Positions 55,557-64,000 of a DNA stretch of 64,000 nt are shown in pieces. A program made the position numbers and the translations under genes. The notes below the pieces were generated by a model. That model saw only the letters and a list, made by a program, of their open reading frames with translations. It made no database searches and was not told the origin of the DNA. This DNA comes from a virus. Every line of letters starts with the position of its first letter. Position 1 is the stretch's first letter. Location of the stretch: positions 1-64,000 of IMG/VR virus record IMGVR_UViG_3300032241_000811. One strand, written 5' to 3'.

Positions 55557-56443
55557 TGTATCATTATCCTTGTATAAACATTTGTGTCAAACCATCTTGT
55601 GAATCGGTCCAAGTTGGTAAATCTATTTCCTATTGAACTATGAAATAAAGGCTGTTGGTATATTTGGTTGTATACACTATCATTACTGTCTACCAACTCT
55701 ATTGCTTTAATAAAATCTTCATCACTGGCAAAGTTATGCCTATTGAGAAATGCCAATGGATTGAAATCAACTTCAATTGTTGGGCTGCCCCAATAGATCG
55801 GAATAGTTCCTCCCATATACGCTTCATATAGCTTTTCAGTAGCATAGCCAGGATAGCTGCTGTTTTCATAACAGATGTTGAACTTATAATCTTTTAGCCA
55901 TTCCATTTTTGCCTTGGGCGCATTGTCACCATATTCCAATACATGCCCTATATTATTGAACAACGGACCGCCGCTGTCAACCTTTTTATATTCGGAAAGC
56001 TTATGAAACATATTGTTGCGCATTTGGCAACTAGGATTGCGCACCAAAAAAGAGCAGAACTTAGTCTTTGAGTTTACATCTTCTGGGCTTCTAATATGAC
56101 TTTGAGACATATTAGGCCATCCTTTCACCTTGTTATGCCAATCATAGATCACATACAAAGGTAGTCTGTAGTGTGTTTCATCCTCAATGTGATCAAAAGA
56201 AATAAAGCAATGTGCATCATAGTTCCAGGGTCTTTGGTTCTCACCAGTGTAGAATACCTTGACGACTTTGTTCTTGTCTATGTTGAGATTGTTATGCCCA
56301 AAGTTACTATCACCAAAGATAACAACCTGAGGATTGTTTTGATCAACAGTAACAGCAAACTTGCTACTCAACACATTTAAGAAGAACGTGGCGATCTGAT
56401 TATTGGTATCAGTAAAGCCAAGGCGCAACGGCTTCTTCATCAT
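55553..56443 (-). CDS. GT10-type fucosyltransferase-like glycosyltransferase
   Basis: [43 protein letters not shown], and [20 protein letters not shown] are GT10 (alpha-1,3-fucosyltransferase) signatures. The start is at ATGATGA overlapping the FkbM stop. It would transfer a GDP-sugar, perhaps the product of the local operon. Confidence 0.85.
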   Translation of the reverse strand: MMKKPLRLGFTDTNNQIATFFLNVLSSKFAVTVDQNNPQVVIFGDSNFGHNNLNIDKNKVVKVFYTGENQRPWNYDAHCFISFDHIEDETHYRLPLYVIYDWHNKVKGWPNMSQSHIRSPEDVNSKTKFCSFLVRNPSCQMRNNMFHKLSEYKKVDSGGPLFNNIGHVLEYGDNAPKAKMEWLKDYKFNICYENSSYPGYATEKLYEAYMGGTIPIYWGSPTIEVDFNPLAFLNRHNFASDEDFIKAIELVDSNDSVYNQIYQQPLFHSSIGNRFTNLDRFTRWFDTNVYTRIMIQ

Positions 56444-57063
56444 CTGGAAAATATCCAATCTTCTTGAACAATTTCTTTTGTTGATGGGTCATGGTGCTTA
56501 TAGATCGTATTGACAAGCACATTTGGCTTAAAACCCATGTCTTGCAGAAACTTTGATACTTCATCCTTGAGTGGCGAGCCTTTGTTGTATTCAACCAAAG
56601 ACAGTTCAATCATGATGTGCTTTGCTTTTTCAAATGTCTTGGGTCCGCCCTTGATGATGTCAAGTTCAGACCCCTGTGTATCCATCTTGATCAACTCAAA
56701 CTCTTTCTGCTTTTCAAACTTCTTGAGTATGACTTCATCCAAAAGCTTTGTCTGTGTCTTTGAATAATCGTTTTCATTGAAATACGGAGTATTCTCAAGA
56801 TAATATGAAACACCAGTTGAAATGAAGTCCTTTGTATTGAAGAACAGCTTGACCTCTTTATGTTCGTCGGAGAGACAAGCAATCTCATATGGAATGCCAA
56901 CCCTGCTGAGATGATTGTCACACCAAGGGTTTGCTTCAATCATGAAGATGTCTATGTTGGGAAAGACATACTTTACAGTATGGGAGAACCGACCCACATT
57001 TGCGCCTATGTCAAGCACACTCAGAATGTTATTGTGGTCGATGAAGTCAATGATTTTCTGCAT
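56440..57063 (-). CDS. FkbM-family methyltransferase
   Basis: The 207-residue protein has VLDIGANVGRFS (SAM-binding), MIEANPWCDNHL, and LIKMDTQGSELDIIKGG, the FkbM pattern. It probably O-methylates a sugar. Overlaps the GT10 gene start. Confidence 0.85.
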   Translation of the reverse strand: MQKIIDFIDHNNILSVLDIGANVGRFSHTVKYVFPNIDIFMIEANPWCDNHLSRVGIPYEIACLSDEHKEVKLFFNTKDFISTGVSYYLENTPYFNENDYSKTQTKLLDEVILKKFEKQKEFELIKMDTQGSELDIIKGGPKTFEKAKHIMIELSLVEYNKGSPLKDEVSKFLQDMGFKPNVLVNTIYKHHDPSTKEIVQEDWIFSR

Positions 57064-57083
57064 AATAAAACTCCGTTACTGTA

Positions 57084-58019
57084 TTATATAGTGGCGCTGC
57101 CGTATAGTGCTTCAACCTTATCCTTGAGTGCAGGCACACGATCATATTGATGCACTATGCAGAATGGTTCATTGTGATCATTATAGACTATTCCCTCTTC
57201 ATCAAAGTGTGGCTGAATGTCTTTATATGCTGCAAGATACTCATCGACCGCTGATGGTTTATGTTGAGCAAGCAAGCCAATGTCACCCTTACCTGCATTG
57301 ATTGCTTGCAGGGTTGCACCAAGTTGTGCAGCCCAGGCATCCACATTTGACAATCTACGCACACCGCTCAGATATGGTTGTTGATTGATGAGGAAGTTGA
57401 ACACCGCTTGGTCAACAACAGGAATAGGTCTGTTGATAGACATCTGGAAAATCTGCAACAGAAGGTCTTTGATATATCTGTATTCACCTGCAAGAACACC
57501 AACATTACAAATCATAGCATCTTTCAGATGATTATGAAAGTATGGTCCAAATGCTTCATAGAGGTTTCTATTGTTCCATGGTTCGTCTTTATAGAGCAAG
57601 CCTTCTGCTGAAACAATATACTCATGCCCCATTGAATTATTGATGCGCAGATACTCAGAAGGGTTCAACTGAAACACCACATCGCGGGTGTCTGTTGCTA
57701 TCACATATGCAAACTGCCCACGGGTAGGCAACTTCTCCAAAAAGTTCCACATATAGAAGAAACGCTCAACATGTGGTGCGCCATTGCTTTGTGCCTTGAA
57801 GCTGCCGTCTTGCTGCTGTGTGCCATAGAGCGAGAGTGTTACACCTTCTGCTACCAGCTTGTCTATTGTCTCTTTTGATATGTTGGTTGCTACAAGAGCG
57901 ATCATACCCTTGAAGCCAGATTTCTTGATTGAGTTGACCCAACACTTCAAATGGTCCCATGTATAGTTGGATGCACCACCGATGATGATGTCGGGAAAGT
58001 TGTTTTCATTGTCTGTCAT
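57084..58019 (-). CDS. Putative glycosyltransferase, GT-A-like
   Basis: From MTDNENNFPDIIIGGASNY. VIATDTRDVVFQLNP carries a DxD-like metal-binding motif, and GVRRLSNVDAWAAQLG follows. GT-A-type transferase is likely; the donor is unknown. Confidence 0.72.
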   Translation of the reverse strand: MTDNENNFPDIIIGGASNYTWDHLKCWVNSIKKSGFKGMIALVATNISKETIDKLVAEGVTLSLYGTQQQDGSFKAQSNGAPHVERFFYMWNFLEKLPTRGQFAYVIATDTRDVVFQLNPSEYLRINNSMGHEYIVSAEGLLYKDEPWNNRNLYEAFGPYFHNHLKDAMICNVGVLAGEYRYIKDLLLQIFQMSINRPIPVVDQAVFNFLINQQPYLSGVRRLSNVDAWAAQLGATLQAINAGKGDIGLLAQHKPSAVDEYLAAYKDIQPHFDEEGIVYNDHNEPFCIVHQYDRVPALKDKVEALYGSATI

Positions 58020-58789
58020 TATGTGTTCTTCCATGGTAAGTTGCCTTTATAGTTTTCAAGTTGTATTTTGTTTCCGTTGTCAAAGAACTCTTTATTGACA
58101 GACTTGGGATTGCCATCTAGTCTATAGCAAAGAGTATGCTTGCATGTGGTGTTCCACTTTGATCTGTCTTTTATTGCATAGAAATACCTGCGATCTTCAC
58201 CCCAAGGTCCACTATGCCAAAGATGACAGGTTTGCTTGATAAAGTTTCGTGTAAATGCAAAAGAAGATGTATCAACCAAATATTGAGGATTATCATGAGT
58301 GAAATAGATGGGCCACTTACCCAGGCTCTCACAGTTATCTTCTGCTACAAATTTCTTATCAAGAGAGTATGCAGACCTAAAAGAGTGTGCCCAATCCAAT
58401 CCTTCACTCTCAATCAAGTCAATCAGTGTCTCCACATGGTTATCTTGATACCAGTTATCTTCATCAAGAAAGAACACATAGTCTGAGTTGACAAGATGAG
58501 GATAAGCAGCGTATATTCTCTGCCCATTGAAACCATTTGCACCAGTGTTCCATGGAGTAACCGTTGTAATGACCTTTCTATAATCTTCTGGTTTACGGTC
58601 TTTACGGCTATCAATAGCTTCTATGACATTATCAATGACTGAATCAAAGTGTTCAGGACCATCAGATACAACAAGGTGCTTGACACCTTCATAAGTTTGA
58701 TTGAGGATGGATTGAACAGCATCTTGCAGCTTTGCAGAGCCAACTGTTGGGGTGATGACTGTGACTGATTTGAGTATCTTGAGTTTCAT
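58019..58789 (-). CDS. Glycosyltransferase family 2
   Basis: SVTVITPTVGSAKLQDAVQS and YVFFLDEDNWYQDNHVETLI are GT2 signatures with the DxD metal site. First gene of the sugar operon behind a perfect sigma70 promoter. Confidence 0.88.
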   Translation of the reverse strand: MKLKILKSVTVITPTVGSAKLQDAVQSILNQTYEGVKHLVVSDGPEHFDSVIDNVIEAIDSRKDRKPEDYRKVITTVTPWNTGANGFNGQRIYAAYPHLVNSDYVFFLDEDNWYQDNHVETLIDLIESEGLDWAHSFRSAYSLDKKFVAEDNCESLGKWPIYFTHDNPQYLVDTSSFAFTRNFIKQTCHLWHSGPWGEDRRYFYAIKDRSKWNTTCKHTLCYRLDGNPKSVNKEFFDNGNKIQLENYKGNLPWKNT

Positions 58790-58821
58790 ATTATATCATT
58801 CCATAATGGCAGGACATAGGT

Positions 58822-58850
58822 ATTATATGCCCTGATTCAAGTGTTGTCAA
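58822..58850 (-). promoter_or_regulatory. Perfect consensus sigma70 promoter for the sugar operon
   Basis: TTGACA (58845-58850), 17-bp spacer, TATAAT (58822-58827). Exact match to the consensus, directly upstream of the GT2 gene. It lies right behind a terminator, so the sugar operon is insulated and probably expressed early at high level. Confidence 0.88.
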
Positions 58851-58852
58851 GT

Positions 58853-58890
58853 AAAAAAATAGGAGAGGTCGTTTCTGACCCCTCCTATTT
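58853..58890 (-). terminator. Rho-independent terminator
   Basis: 14-bp stem AAATAGGAGGGGTC/GACCTCTCCTATTT (one wobble or mismatch), 6-nt loop, then a T run on the minus strand. Ends the Hsp20/DUF3563 transcript. Confidence 0.9.
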
Positions 58891-58908
58891 AGTAGAGTAA
58901 TTTATCGG

Positions 58909-59055
58909 TTAGTATGAACTTCGTTTCTCATAAGACATACGATCCCATTCCCTTTGTAGCATTTCAAGGTGAACTATATCGACGGCTTGTGATAGAAAGT
59001 TGTTCATTCTTTCCTGTTCAGTCGGAAAAAACTTTTTGATATACTTTTTTATCAT
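58909..59055 (-). CDS. Small DUF3563-like protein, 48 aa
   Basis: MIKKYIKKFFPTEQERMNNF, then LSQAVDIVHLEMLQREWDRM, which matches the LAQAVDLxDLERRMRELDR pattern of DUF3563. Its ATG overlaps the Hsp20 stop (TAATG). Function unknown. Confidence 0.75.
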   Translation of the reverse strand: MIKKYIKKFFPTEQERMNNFLSQAVDIVHLEMLQREWDRMSYEKRSSY

Positions 59056-59519
59056 TAGTTTGCCTCATCTTCTTCGGTAAGAAGTTCTTTCTTGGTAGCG
59101 ACTGTGTTTACAGGCACCTTCTTTGGCTTCTTCTCTTCCGGAATGAAGCGTTCAAGCCAAATCTTGAGCATACCATTGATAAGGTCTGCATTCTTGACTT
59201 CAACAGAATCAGCAAGAGTGAACTTGCGAGTGAAGGCACGGTCTGCAATACCCTTGAAGATATAGTCGCTGTTATCCTTTGCTGTGATGATTCCTGTGAT
59301 TGTCAAGATACCATCCTGAATTTCAACATCGATGTCTTGCTGGCCAAAGCCAGCGACAGCAATCTCAACGACATAGTGATTGTCATTGACCTTGCGGATA
59401 TTGTATGGGGGATAAGTTGGAATCTTTGGAAGGGTTTCAGTCAGTTCGTTCAGCTTCTTGAACATATCGTCAAAGCCGACAGTGGACTTATAAAAGTTGA
59501 ATGGATCAAATGTATTCAT
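59055..59519 (-). CDS. Small heat-shock protein (Hsp20/IbpA type)
   Basis: MNTFDPFNFYKSTVGFDDMF begins the protein; VVEIAVAGFGQQDIDVEIQD and LTITG are alpha-crystallin-domain strands. A chaperone in the same family as cyanophage Hsp20. Promoter 59619-59647 is near consensus. The ATG at 59519 was chosen for the IbpA-like start. Confidence 0.9.
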   Translation of the reverse strand: MNTFDPFNFYKSTVGFDDMFKKLNELTETLPKIPTYPPYNIRKVNDNHYVVEIAVAGFGQQDIDVEIQDGILTITGIITAKDNSDYIFKGIADRAFTRKFTLADSVEVKNADLINGMLKIWLERFIPEEKKPKKVPVNTVATKKELLTEEDEAN

Positions 59520-59618
59520 GTATATTCTCCTTGTTAAGCGAGTTATGATTTCCTCTCCCATGATGGCAAGAGGTTTGTGCGCGAGATACGCAATACCTTA
59601 TTCCCGCGCACAATAGTA

Positions 59619-59647
59619 TATATAACACATCTCTACAGAAATGTCAA
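59619..59647 (-). promoter_or_regulatory. Sigma70-type promoter, consensus class
   Basis: TTGACA (59642-59647), 17-bp spacer, TATATA (59619-59624), upstream of the hsp20 gene. Confidence 0.8.
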
Positions 59648-59663
59648 GTGTTTATGAGATTTT

Positions 59664-60020
59664 TTATGATGATGGGCTGCCGTCTGAAAAGTTTGCTGAG
59701 CCGCTAGAGATAATATGCCCATCATAAGCATCACCAACGCGAGCCAGACCCCTTCCTTCTACTGTTACATGAGCAGAAGCAGTTGATAATGCAGGAGCGT
59801 GTGCAGAGCAGAAGCATCCAAATGGATGGGAAAGCATGGCATCGCCTCGTCTGACAACACCTATTCCATTTATTGTGACAGTGGAAGAGCCTGCATCTGT
59901 TGCTTGAACAGAGGGGGCTAGGCAAGAAGGTGGATCAGTTGGTGGACCGCATGGTGGTGCTGGATTTCCATCGGGAGATTGAACAGAATCAAATCCACTC
60001 TTTCTTGCTACAGCAGGCAT
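59664..60020 (-). CDS. PAAR-repeat spike tip protein
   Basis: The 118-residue protein has CGPPTDPPSCLAPSV, then INGIGVVRRGDAMLSHPFGC and VEGRGLARVGDAYDGHIISS. That is the PAAR repeat with His and Cys zinc ligands, as in T4 gp5.4, which caps the membrane-piercing spike. It is a structural gene placed beside metabolic genes. Confidence 0.88.
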   Translation of the reverse strand: MPAVARKSGFDSVQSPDGNPAPPCGPPTDPPSCLAPSVQATDAGSSTVTINGIGVVRRGDAMLSHPFGCFCSAHAPALSTASAHVTVEGRGLARVGDAYDGHIISSGSANFSDGSPSS

Positions 60021-60655
60021 TATTTTATCCCAGTTGAACCCAGCCCTCCAACTCTATCGGTTTTCTGCGTGGGTTTTGTTTTTGTTTCTTCTATCGTATA
60101 GACTTCAGACTTGACAAGTTCAGCCTGAGCAATACGATCACCATTATTTATTGTAAAATCGGTTTCTGAAATGTTTGTCAGCAAAACAAAAATCTCATTC
60201 ACATAGTCTGAATCAATGACGCCTTCAAGATTGGCCAAGACAATACCATTATTATATGACAGACCAGACCTTGGATGAAAGCGAACTGAGTATCCTTCTG
60301 GTATGTCAAAGAACAATCCAGTCGGCACCAAAATTCTATCACCAGGCATAATGCGTATATTACCATAATGCAATGGGCGAGAGAAAGGCGCACAATATTG
60401 GTTTATGCCCTCATATACATGCTTGCCTTCTGCTTGAAACGATAGATCAAAGCAAGCAGACTGCTTTGTAGCAAATGATGGCAGCTTGATGTTGTCGTTT
60501 ATCCTATAGATTTTCAAAGAACGAGGCTTGTAGATAAGTTCCTGTAAAGGTATGTGTTTGACTTCACCAGTATATGTGATGTTAGTATTTTTTAGGATTT
60601 CAGTTAGTTCTATTGTTTTCTTCTTTGTAGATGTCTTGATAGGTTTCTTTGCCAT
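60020..60655 (-). CDS. dut: dUTPase
   Basis: The start at MAKKPIKTSTKKK gives 211 residues with a basic N-terminal extension. Motifs 1-5 are seen: SACFDLSF, PRSGLSY, GVIDSDY, GDRIAQAEL and DRVGGLGSTG. It hydrolyses dUTP to dUMP for ThyX and prevents uracil in DNA. Overlaps the upstream gene's stop by 1 nt. Confidence 0.92.
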   Translation of the reverse strand: MAKKPIKTSTKKKTIELTEILKNTNITYTGEVKHIPLQELIYKPRSLKIYRINDNIKLPSFATKQSACFDLSFQAEGKHVYEGINQYCAPFSRPLHYGNIRIMPGDRILVPTGLFFDIPEGYSVRFHPRSGLSYNNGIVLANLEGVIDSDYVNEIFVLLTNISETDFTINNGDRIAQAELVKSEVYTIEETKTKPTQKTDRVGGLGSTGIK

Positions 60656-61683
60656 TATGAAATTCCCAGCCATTCTTTGTTGTTGAGGTACCAATCACTC
60701 ACTTGCTTGATGCGATTGGTAAAGGTGATCTTTGGTTGCCATCCCAGCGACTTCATCAAGTCTCCAGACAGTGCATAGCGCAAGTCATGCCCAGGACGAG
60801 ATGAATGAAAGTCAACCATTTCATATTTGAGTTCCTTGCCCTGCGCCTCTGCTACCATTTTTGCAAGAGATAGATTATCAATTTCTTCTGCACCTACGAT
60901 ATTAAACTTGGGAATGTATGCTCCACCAAAGTCTGGTGGTGTCTTGGGCTTGTTCTGCACCAAGAACATTACGGCATCAGCAACATCCTTTGCGTGAATG
61001 TAGAAGCGTGAGCCTGCTTTAGTCTTTGTCTTGTCAGCATGAATGGTTACAGGTTCACCCAGATGCACCTTGCGTATGCACATTGGAATGAACTTCTCTG
61101 GTGTCTGCCGTTCGCCAAACACATTCATCGTGTGTGTAATCATAATAGGCAGCTTGTATGTATTCTCAAAAGCAACACACATTTCTTCACCAGCAGCTTT
61201 GGTAGCAGCATATGGATTAGAGGAGTTATATCTTGCTCTCTCATCATATCTGACACCAAGAGGTGCAGGTCCAAAGACTTCATCTGTGCTGAAATAAAGT
61301 AACGAATCTAGGTTATCAAGCTGTCTGGCATAGTTCAAGAGATTGACTGTGCCTACCACATTGTCTTGCACAAACTCCATTGGGTTCTGAATTGATCTAT
61401 CCACATGCGATCCAGCAGCAACATGCAGAATGATGTCGGGCTTGCCAATGAGGTTTGCTGTGTGGGCGTTTATTTCAGCGCGAAGGTCATGAAACACAAC
61501 CTTTACTCGCTTTCTTTGTTCAGGAGAATATCCTTCAAGTATCTGACTCAGGCGATTGAGATTGCCTGAAAAGTCAAGACGATCAAGTGTAATCACATTA
61601 TAGTCGGTGGTGGCGATAATGGCATCAACAATATGATGCCCAATAAAGCCTGGTCCGCCTGTCAATAATACATTCTTTGTCAT
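60655..61683 (-). CDS. Nucleotide-sugar 4,6-dehydratase, RmlB-like SDR
   Basis: LLTGGPGFIGHHIVDAII (NAD binding), YFSTDEVFGPAP and NPYAATKAAGEE (Tyr-x3-Lys) are RmlB-type dTDP-glucose 4,6-dehydratase features. The 342-residue length fits. Separate from the gmd operon, so possibly a second sugar branch. Confidence 0.85.
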   Translation of the reverse strand: MTKNVLLTGGPGFIGHHIVDAIIATTDYNVITLDRLDFSGNLNRLSQILEGYSPEQRKRVKVVFHDLRAEINAHTANLIGKPDIILHVAAGSHVDRSIQNPMEFVQDNVVGTVNLLNYARQLDNLDSLLYFSTDEVFGPAPLGVRYDERARYNSSNPYAATKAAGEEMCVAFENTYKLPIMITHTMNVFGERQTPEKFIPMCIRKVHLGEPVTIHADKTKTKAGSRFYIHAKDVADAVMFLVQNKPKTPPDFGGAYIPKFNIVGAEEIDNLSLAKMVAEAQGKELKYEMVDFHSSRPGHDLRYALSGDLMKSLGWQPKITFTNRIKQVSDWYLNNKEWLGIS

Positions 61684-61698
61684 AACAAAAACTTTCTG

Positions 61699-62148
61699 TT
61701 AGTAAGTCTTGGGATACTTTGCTTTTACAGCATTGATCTTTGCAACTATATCCTGATACTCAGCAGAGTCAATACCCTTGCCAATAGCACCCAACTGGTC
61801 ACCAATAGATGGATATTCAGCACGGCGCAGAGCATAATAGTCAGGCATGTAAGGTTTTACGATCTCTTCCTTTGCAACATCACGAGTTCTTGGTTGCCCT
61901 GTCATATTATCAATATCGTCTACTGTTTTTGGTGCAGCAGCCCATTGTGCTTCTCTTGCATCAATCTGTGCAGCAACATTAGCTTCAGCAGTAGCTAGAG
62001 ATTCCCCTACTGGTGCAAACTGAGGTATATAGATAGCCCAGTTTGGATATGTGTTACCCTTGTAAGTGACATTGAGAAAAGCAATGTCTCTTGTCTCAGG
62101 TGCTGGTGGTGTTTGAACACCGATTAGTTCAAGTGTAATATCAGCCAT
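61699..62148 (-). CDS. Small phage protein, tail-related type
   Basis: YYALRRAEYPSIGDQLGAIG is a phrase common in small phage tail or baseplate-associated proteins. N-terminal half beta-rich. An assignment to the virion is likely but not proven. Confidence 0.6.
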   Translation of the reverse strand: MADITLELIGVQTPPAPETRDIAFLNVTYKGNTYPNWAIYIPQFAPVGESLATAEANVAAQIDAREAQWAAAPKTVDDIDNMTGQPRTRDVAKEEIVKPYMPDYYALRRAEYPSIGDQLGAIGKGIDSAEYQDIVAKINAVKAKYPKTY

Positions 62149-62186
62149 TTTATTTATAATCTCCTATTATATTTCTGTATTTATTA

Positions 62187-63527
62187 TTACGGTTTTACGA
62201 TGTACCATAGGTCTTGTTGAGCATTTTCAATTCTCAAGCCTACGGAATCAGAAAACTTGTTAGCAGCCTTGTTGACATGCTCTAGCCGAGCAAAGCCATG
62301 ACCAAACATCAATCCTCCGGACTTGAGTTTCTTCCAATAGTTAGCGCAATCTTTGAGTATCTGGTCATATTCAGAACGACCATCAACAAAGACAAAATTG
62401 AGTGAGTTATCTTCAAACTGTACCAGAGCATCATCAGAAGATGCCTTGATGAACGTGAAGTTTTGCCGCTTTTCTGTCTTGCGCAGAAGTTCTTTATAGT
62501 GTTCTTCAACAGGCGGAACATGCCCATCATAATCCACATATGACACATAAGGATCAACACCATATAGCTTTAGATTTGTCATGGATGACAGCAAGTGTTC
62601 TGTTGTGATACCATCTGCTGTGCCTATTTCAAGCCCTGTTATGAGTTGCTGTGTTCCCCATTTCTCTGTTACAAGTTTTGGAATATCTTGACCTGGAAGC
62701 CAACGATCAAAGCCACCCTTTGGATTGTTGATGCCACCTGGCAATCTTGAGAACCAACGATGATCAACAAACTTCTTATCATCAATTGTCAATACGCCTG
62801 AGGGCTTGATGTTGGTGTAATACTTGTTGAGATTGACATCAGGGTGTGCTGTATACTTGCCCGTGGCGATGTCCATATGCAGACATTGCACATCTGTATT
62901 GACAAGCAGCTTGACACCGCGCTTACGGATTCTATGAACAAAGAAGTTATCTTCGCCAACGAAAGGAATGTCCTCAATATCCTTTGCGACAACGCAGAAA
63001 GGAAGTTCAGGTTCTTCTTGCTTCATCTTGCGCAGAAGATCAACAGGGATCAACATACAATCCATACCAGTCTGCCATGCTTCAAGAATCTGCCCAGGAT
63101 CGACATTAGGTACAACGATATGATTGTCCTTCTTGACAGAAATCATTGCGTGGCTGCACTTGATGTAATACACACCAGTTACTACTGAGCCTGGATTCTC
63201 TTCTGCTGTTTTGTGAAGTATCTTGAAAGCATCATAAGGCACCACAGTATCGTCACCGATAAAGAACATATACTTTGCGTCTGAGTCATTGATGACACGC
63301 TCAATCAGGTAGTTACGCGCAACGTCAACCATCTCACCAATGACATCAATATAAGCAAAGCTATGCCCCATGACATCAACATGGTTCAAACCATATCCAT
63401 TGAAAGTCTGTGCTGGGGTATCTTCTTTGGTTCTGCGAGGCTGAGCGATGATCACATAAGGGAATATCTGCTCTGCTTCTTTCTTGATGTCTCTCAAAGT
63501 CTGAATAATCTTTTCACGGCTATACAT
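62187..63527 (-). CDS. Glycosyltransferase-methyltransferase fusion
   Basis: The N-terminal half has MFFIGDDTVVPYDAFKIL (GT-A-like DxD) and GEDNFFVHRIRKRGVKLLVN. The C-terminal half has LITGLEIGTADGITTEHLLS, LKLYGVDPY and LNFVFVDGRSEYDQILKD (SAM methyltransferase, Methyltransf_24-like). It starts at ATG 63527 or a GTG 4 codons earlier. Promoter 63562-63590 drives it. Confidence 0.8.
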   Translation of the reverse strand: MYSREKIIQTLRDIKKEAEQIFPYVIIAQPRRTKEDTPAQTFNGYGLNHVDVMGHSFAYIDVIGEMVDVARNYLIERVINDSDAKYMFFIGDDTVVPYDAFKILHKTAEENPGSVVTGVYYIKCSHAMISVKKDNHIVVPNVDPGQILEAWQTGMDCMLIPVDLLRKMKQEEPELPFCVVAKDIEDIPFVGEDNFFVHRIRKRGVKLLVNTDVQCLHMDIATGKYTAHPDVNLNKYYTNIKPSGVLTIDDKKFVDHRWFSRLPGGINNPKGGFDRWLPGQDIPKLVTEKWGTQQLITGLEIGTADGITTEHLLSSMTNLKLYGVDPYVSYVDYDGHVPPVEEHYKELLRKTEKRQNFTFIKASSDDALVQFEDNSLNFVFVDGRSEYDQILKDCANYWKKLKSGGLMFGHGFARLEHVNKAANKFSDSVGLRIENAQQDLWYIVKP

Positions 63528-63561
63528 GGTAAAACTCACCTCTCATAATAATGTTGGTAAC

Positions 63562-63590
63562 AGTATATATGTGTTTTTATTTTGTGTCAA
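63562..63590 (-). promoter_or_regulatory. Sigma70-type promoter inside regA
   Basis: TTGACA (63585-63590), 17-bp spacer, TATACT (63562-63567). The -35 lies inside the last codons of regA. Reads into the GT/methyltransferase fusion. Confidence 0.75.
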
Positions 63591-63993
63591 GTGGTGTCTT
63601 GAGTTTTCCAATGTTATATTTTGCAACAAGATTCCACTCTGATTTTTCCTTATGTGCAATGATCTTTATCTGGCTGATCGGAGCCACTGGGTCTTTGCTT
63701 TTTTCAGCGTCTACCAGCTTGACAAGTTCCCATTCGCTCAATAGATTTGCAATGGTATTTCTGCGAGACTTATCTTCATCTGAGAAGTCGGATTGCTTGC
63801 CATCAAGGATGAATAGTTCCTTGAAATGAATGATGTAATACTTGCCCTGCTTGTGTAGTATATGGCACGACTGATACAGGGTCTTTTCTTTTTTTGATGC
63901 CACACCAATACGAGAAAGAGTTTCTTTTACTTTCAGAAAGTCGTCTGGTTTATCTAGTGTCACCTCCAACAGATTTTCTATTAGATTTTGCAT
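63577..63993 (-). CDS. regA: RegA translational repressor
   Basis: The 138-residue protein has DFLKVKETLSRIGVASKKEK, TLYQSCHILHKQGKYYIIHF and KELFILDGK, closely matching T4 RegA. It binds early mRNA start regions and stops their translation. The gene is complete in this window. Confidence 0.92.
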   Translation of the reverse strand: MQNLIENLLEVTLDKPDDFLKVKETLSRIGVASKKEKTLYQSCHILHKQGKYYIIHFKELFILDGKQSDFSDEDKSRRNTIANLLSEWELVKLVDAEKSKDPVAPISQIKIIAHKEKSEWNLVAKYNIGKLKTPLDTK

Positions 63994-64000
63994 TATTGAC

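Overview
The window looks like part of the genome of a large T4-superfamily myovirus. It encodes a family B DNA polymerase with gp43 motifs, a UvsX recombinase, a gp41-type helicase, a gp61-type primase, a T4-type RNase H, RegA, Rnl1-type RNA ligase, polynucleotide kinase and phosphatase, a PAAR spike tip and two candidate holins. Nearly every gene is on the minus strand, packed with 1-50 nt overlaps. The plus-strand genes I recognise are homing endonucleases. The host is probably Gram-negative, because there is a GH19-type endolysin with small holins, an RlpA homologue and an O-antigen-like sugar pathway. The species cannot be read from the sequence. Nucleotide metabolism uses a B12-dependent ribonucleotide reductase and ThyX.

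Layout: 0-3 kb holds small unknown early genes under sigma70-type promoters. 3.7-12.8 kb holds RNase H, glutaredoxin, a split end-repair set (kinase, Rnl1, phosphatase), a BCS1-like AAA protein, an SGNH hydrolase and a hexapeptide-repeat protein. 13-18 kb holds GIY-YIG genes, ribonucleotide reductase, ThyX and primase. 18.2-20.9 kb is a lysis cassette. 20.9-32.2 kb is a late block that includes a 1052-residue multidomain protein, an HAD/ParB-like fusion and a KxDG ligase-like protein. 32.2-34.9 kb holds Dps, a YkuK-like protein and a cytidylyltransferase-like protein. 33.5-40.1 kb is a tRNA array with about 29 complete, partial or degenerate tRNA genes, invaded several times by homing endonucleases. 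40-50 kb holds helicase, UvsX, an HNH gene, DNA polymerase and small genes. 51-59 kb is a sugar and glycosyltransferase operon (Gmd, Fcl/ColC, ColD-like, GT10, FkbM, GT-A, GT2). 59-64 kb holds Hsp20, PAAR, dUTPase, an RmlB-like protein, a GT/methyltransferase fusion and RegA.

The most unusual signals are these. (1) At least six hairpins sit before homing-endonuclease genes or their remnants; most have the ribosome-binding site in the 3' arm and a T4-type late promoter (TATAAATA or CATAAATA) in or beside the 5' arm. (2) Homing endonucleases have cut into tRNA genes. Two of the inserted reading frames end on the TAG formed by tRNA nucleotides 8-10, and the array also encodes a tRNA with a CTA (amber) anticodon. 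(3) Five promoters carry a 15-bp palindrome 11-13 bp upstream of a weak -35 box. (4) The late block holds what looks like a second kinase, phosphatase and ligase-like set. (5) Three genes are consistent with a GDP-colitose pathway. All functional calls rest on motif recognition by eye; no database search was run.
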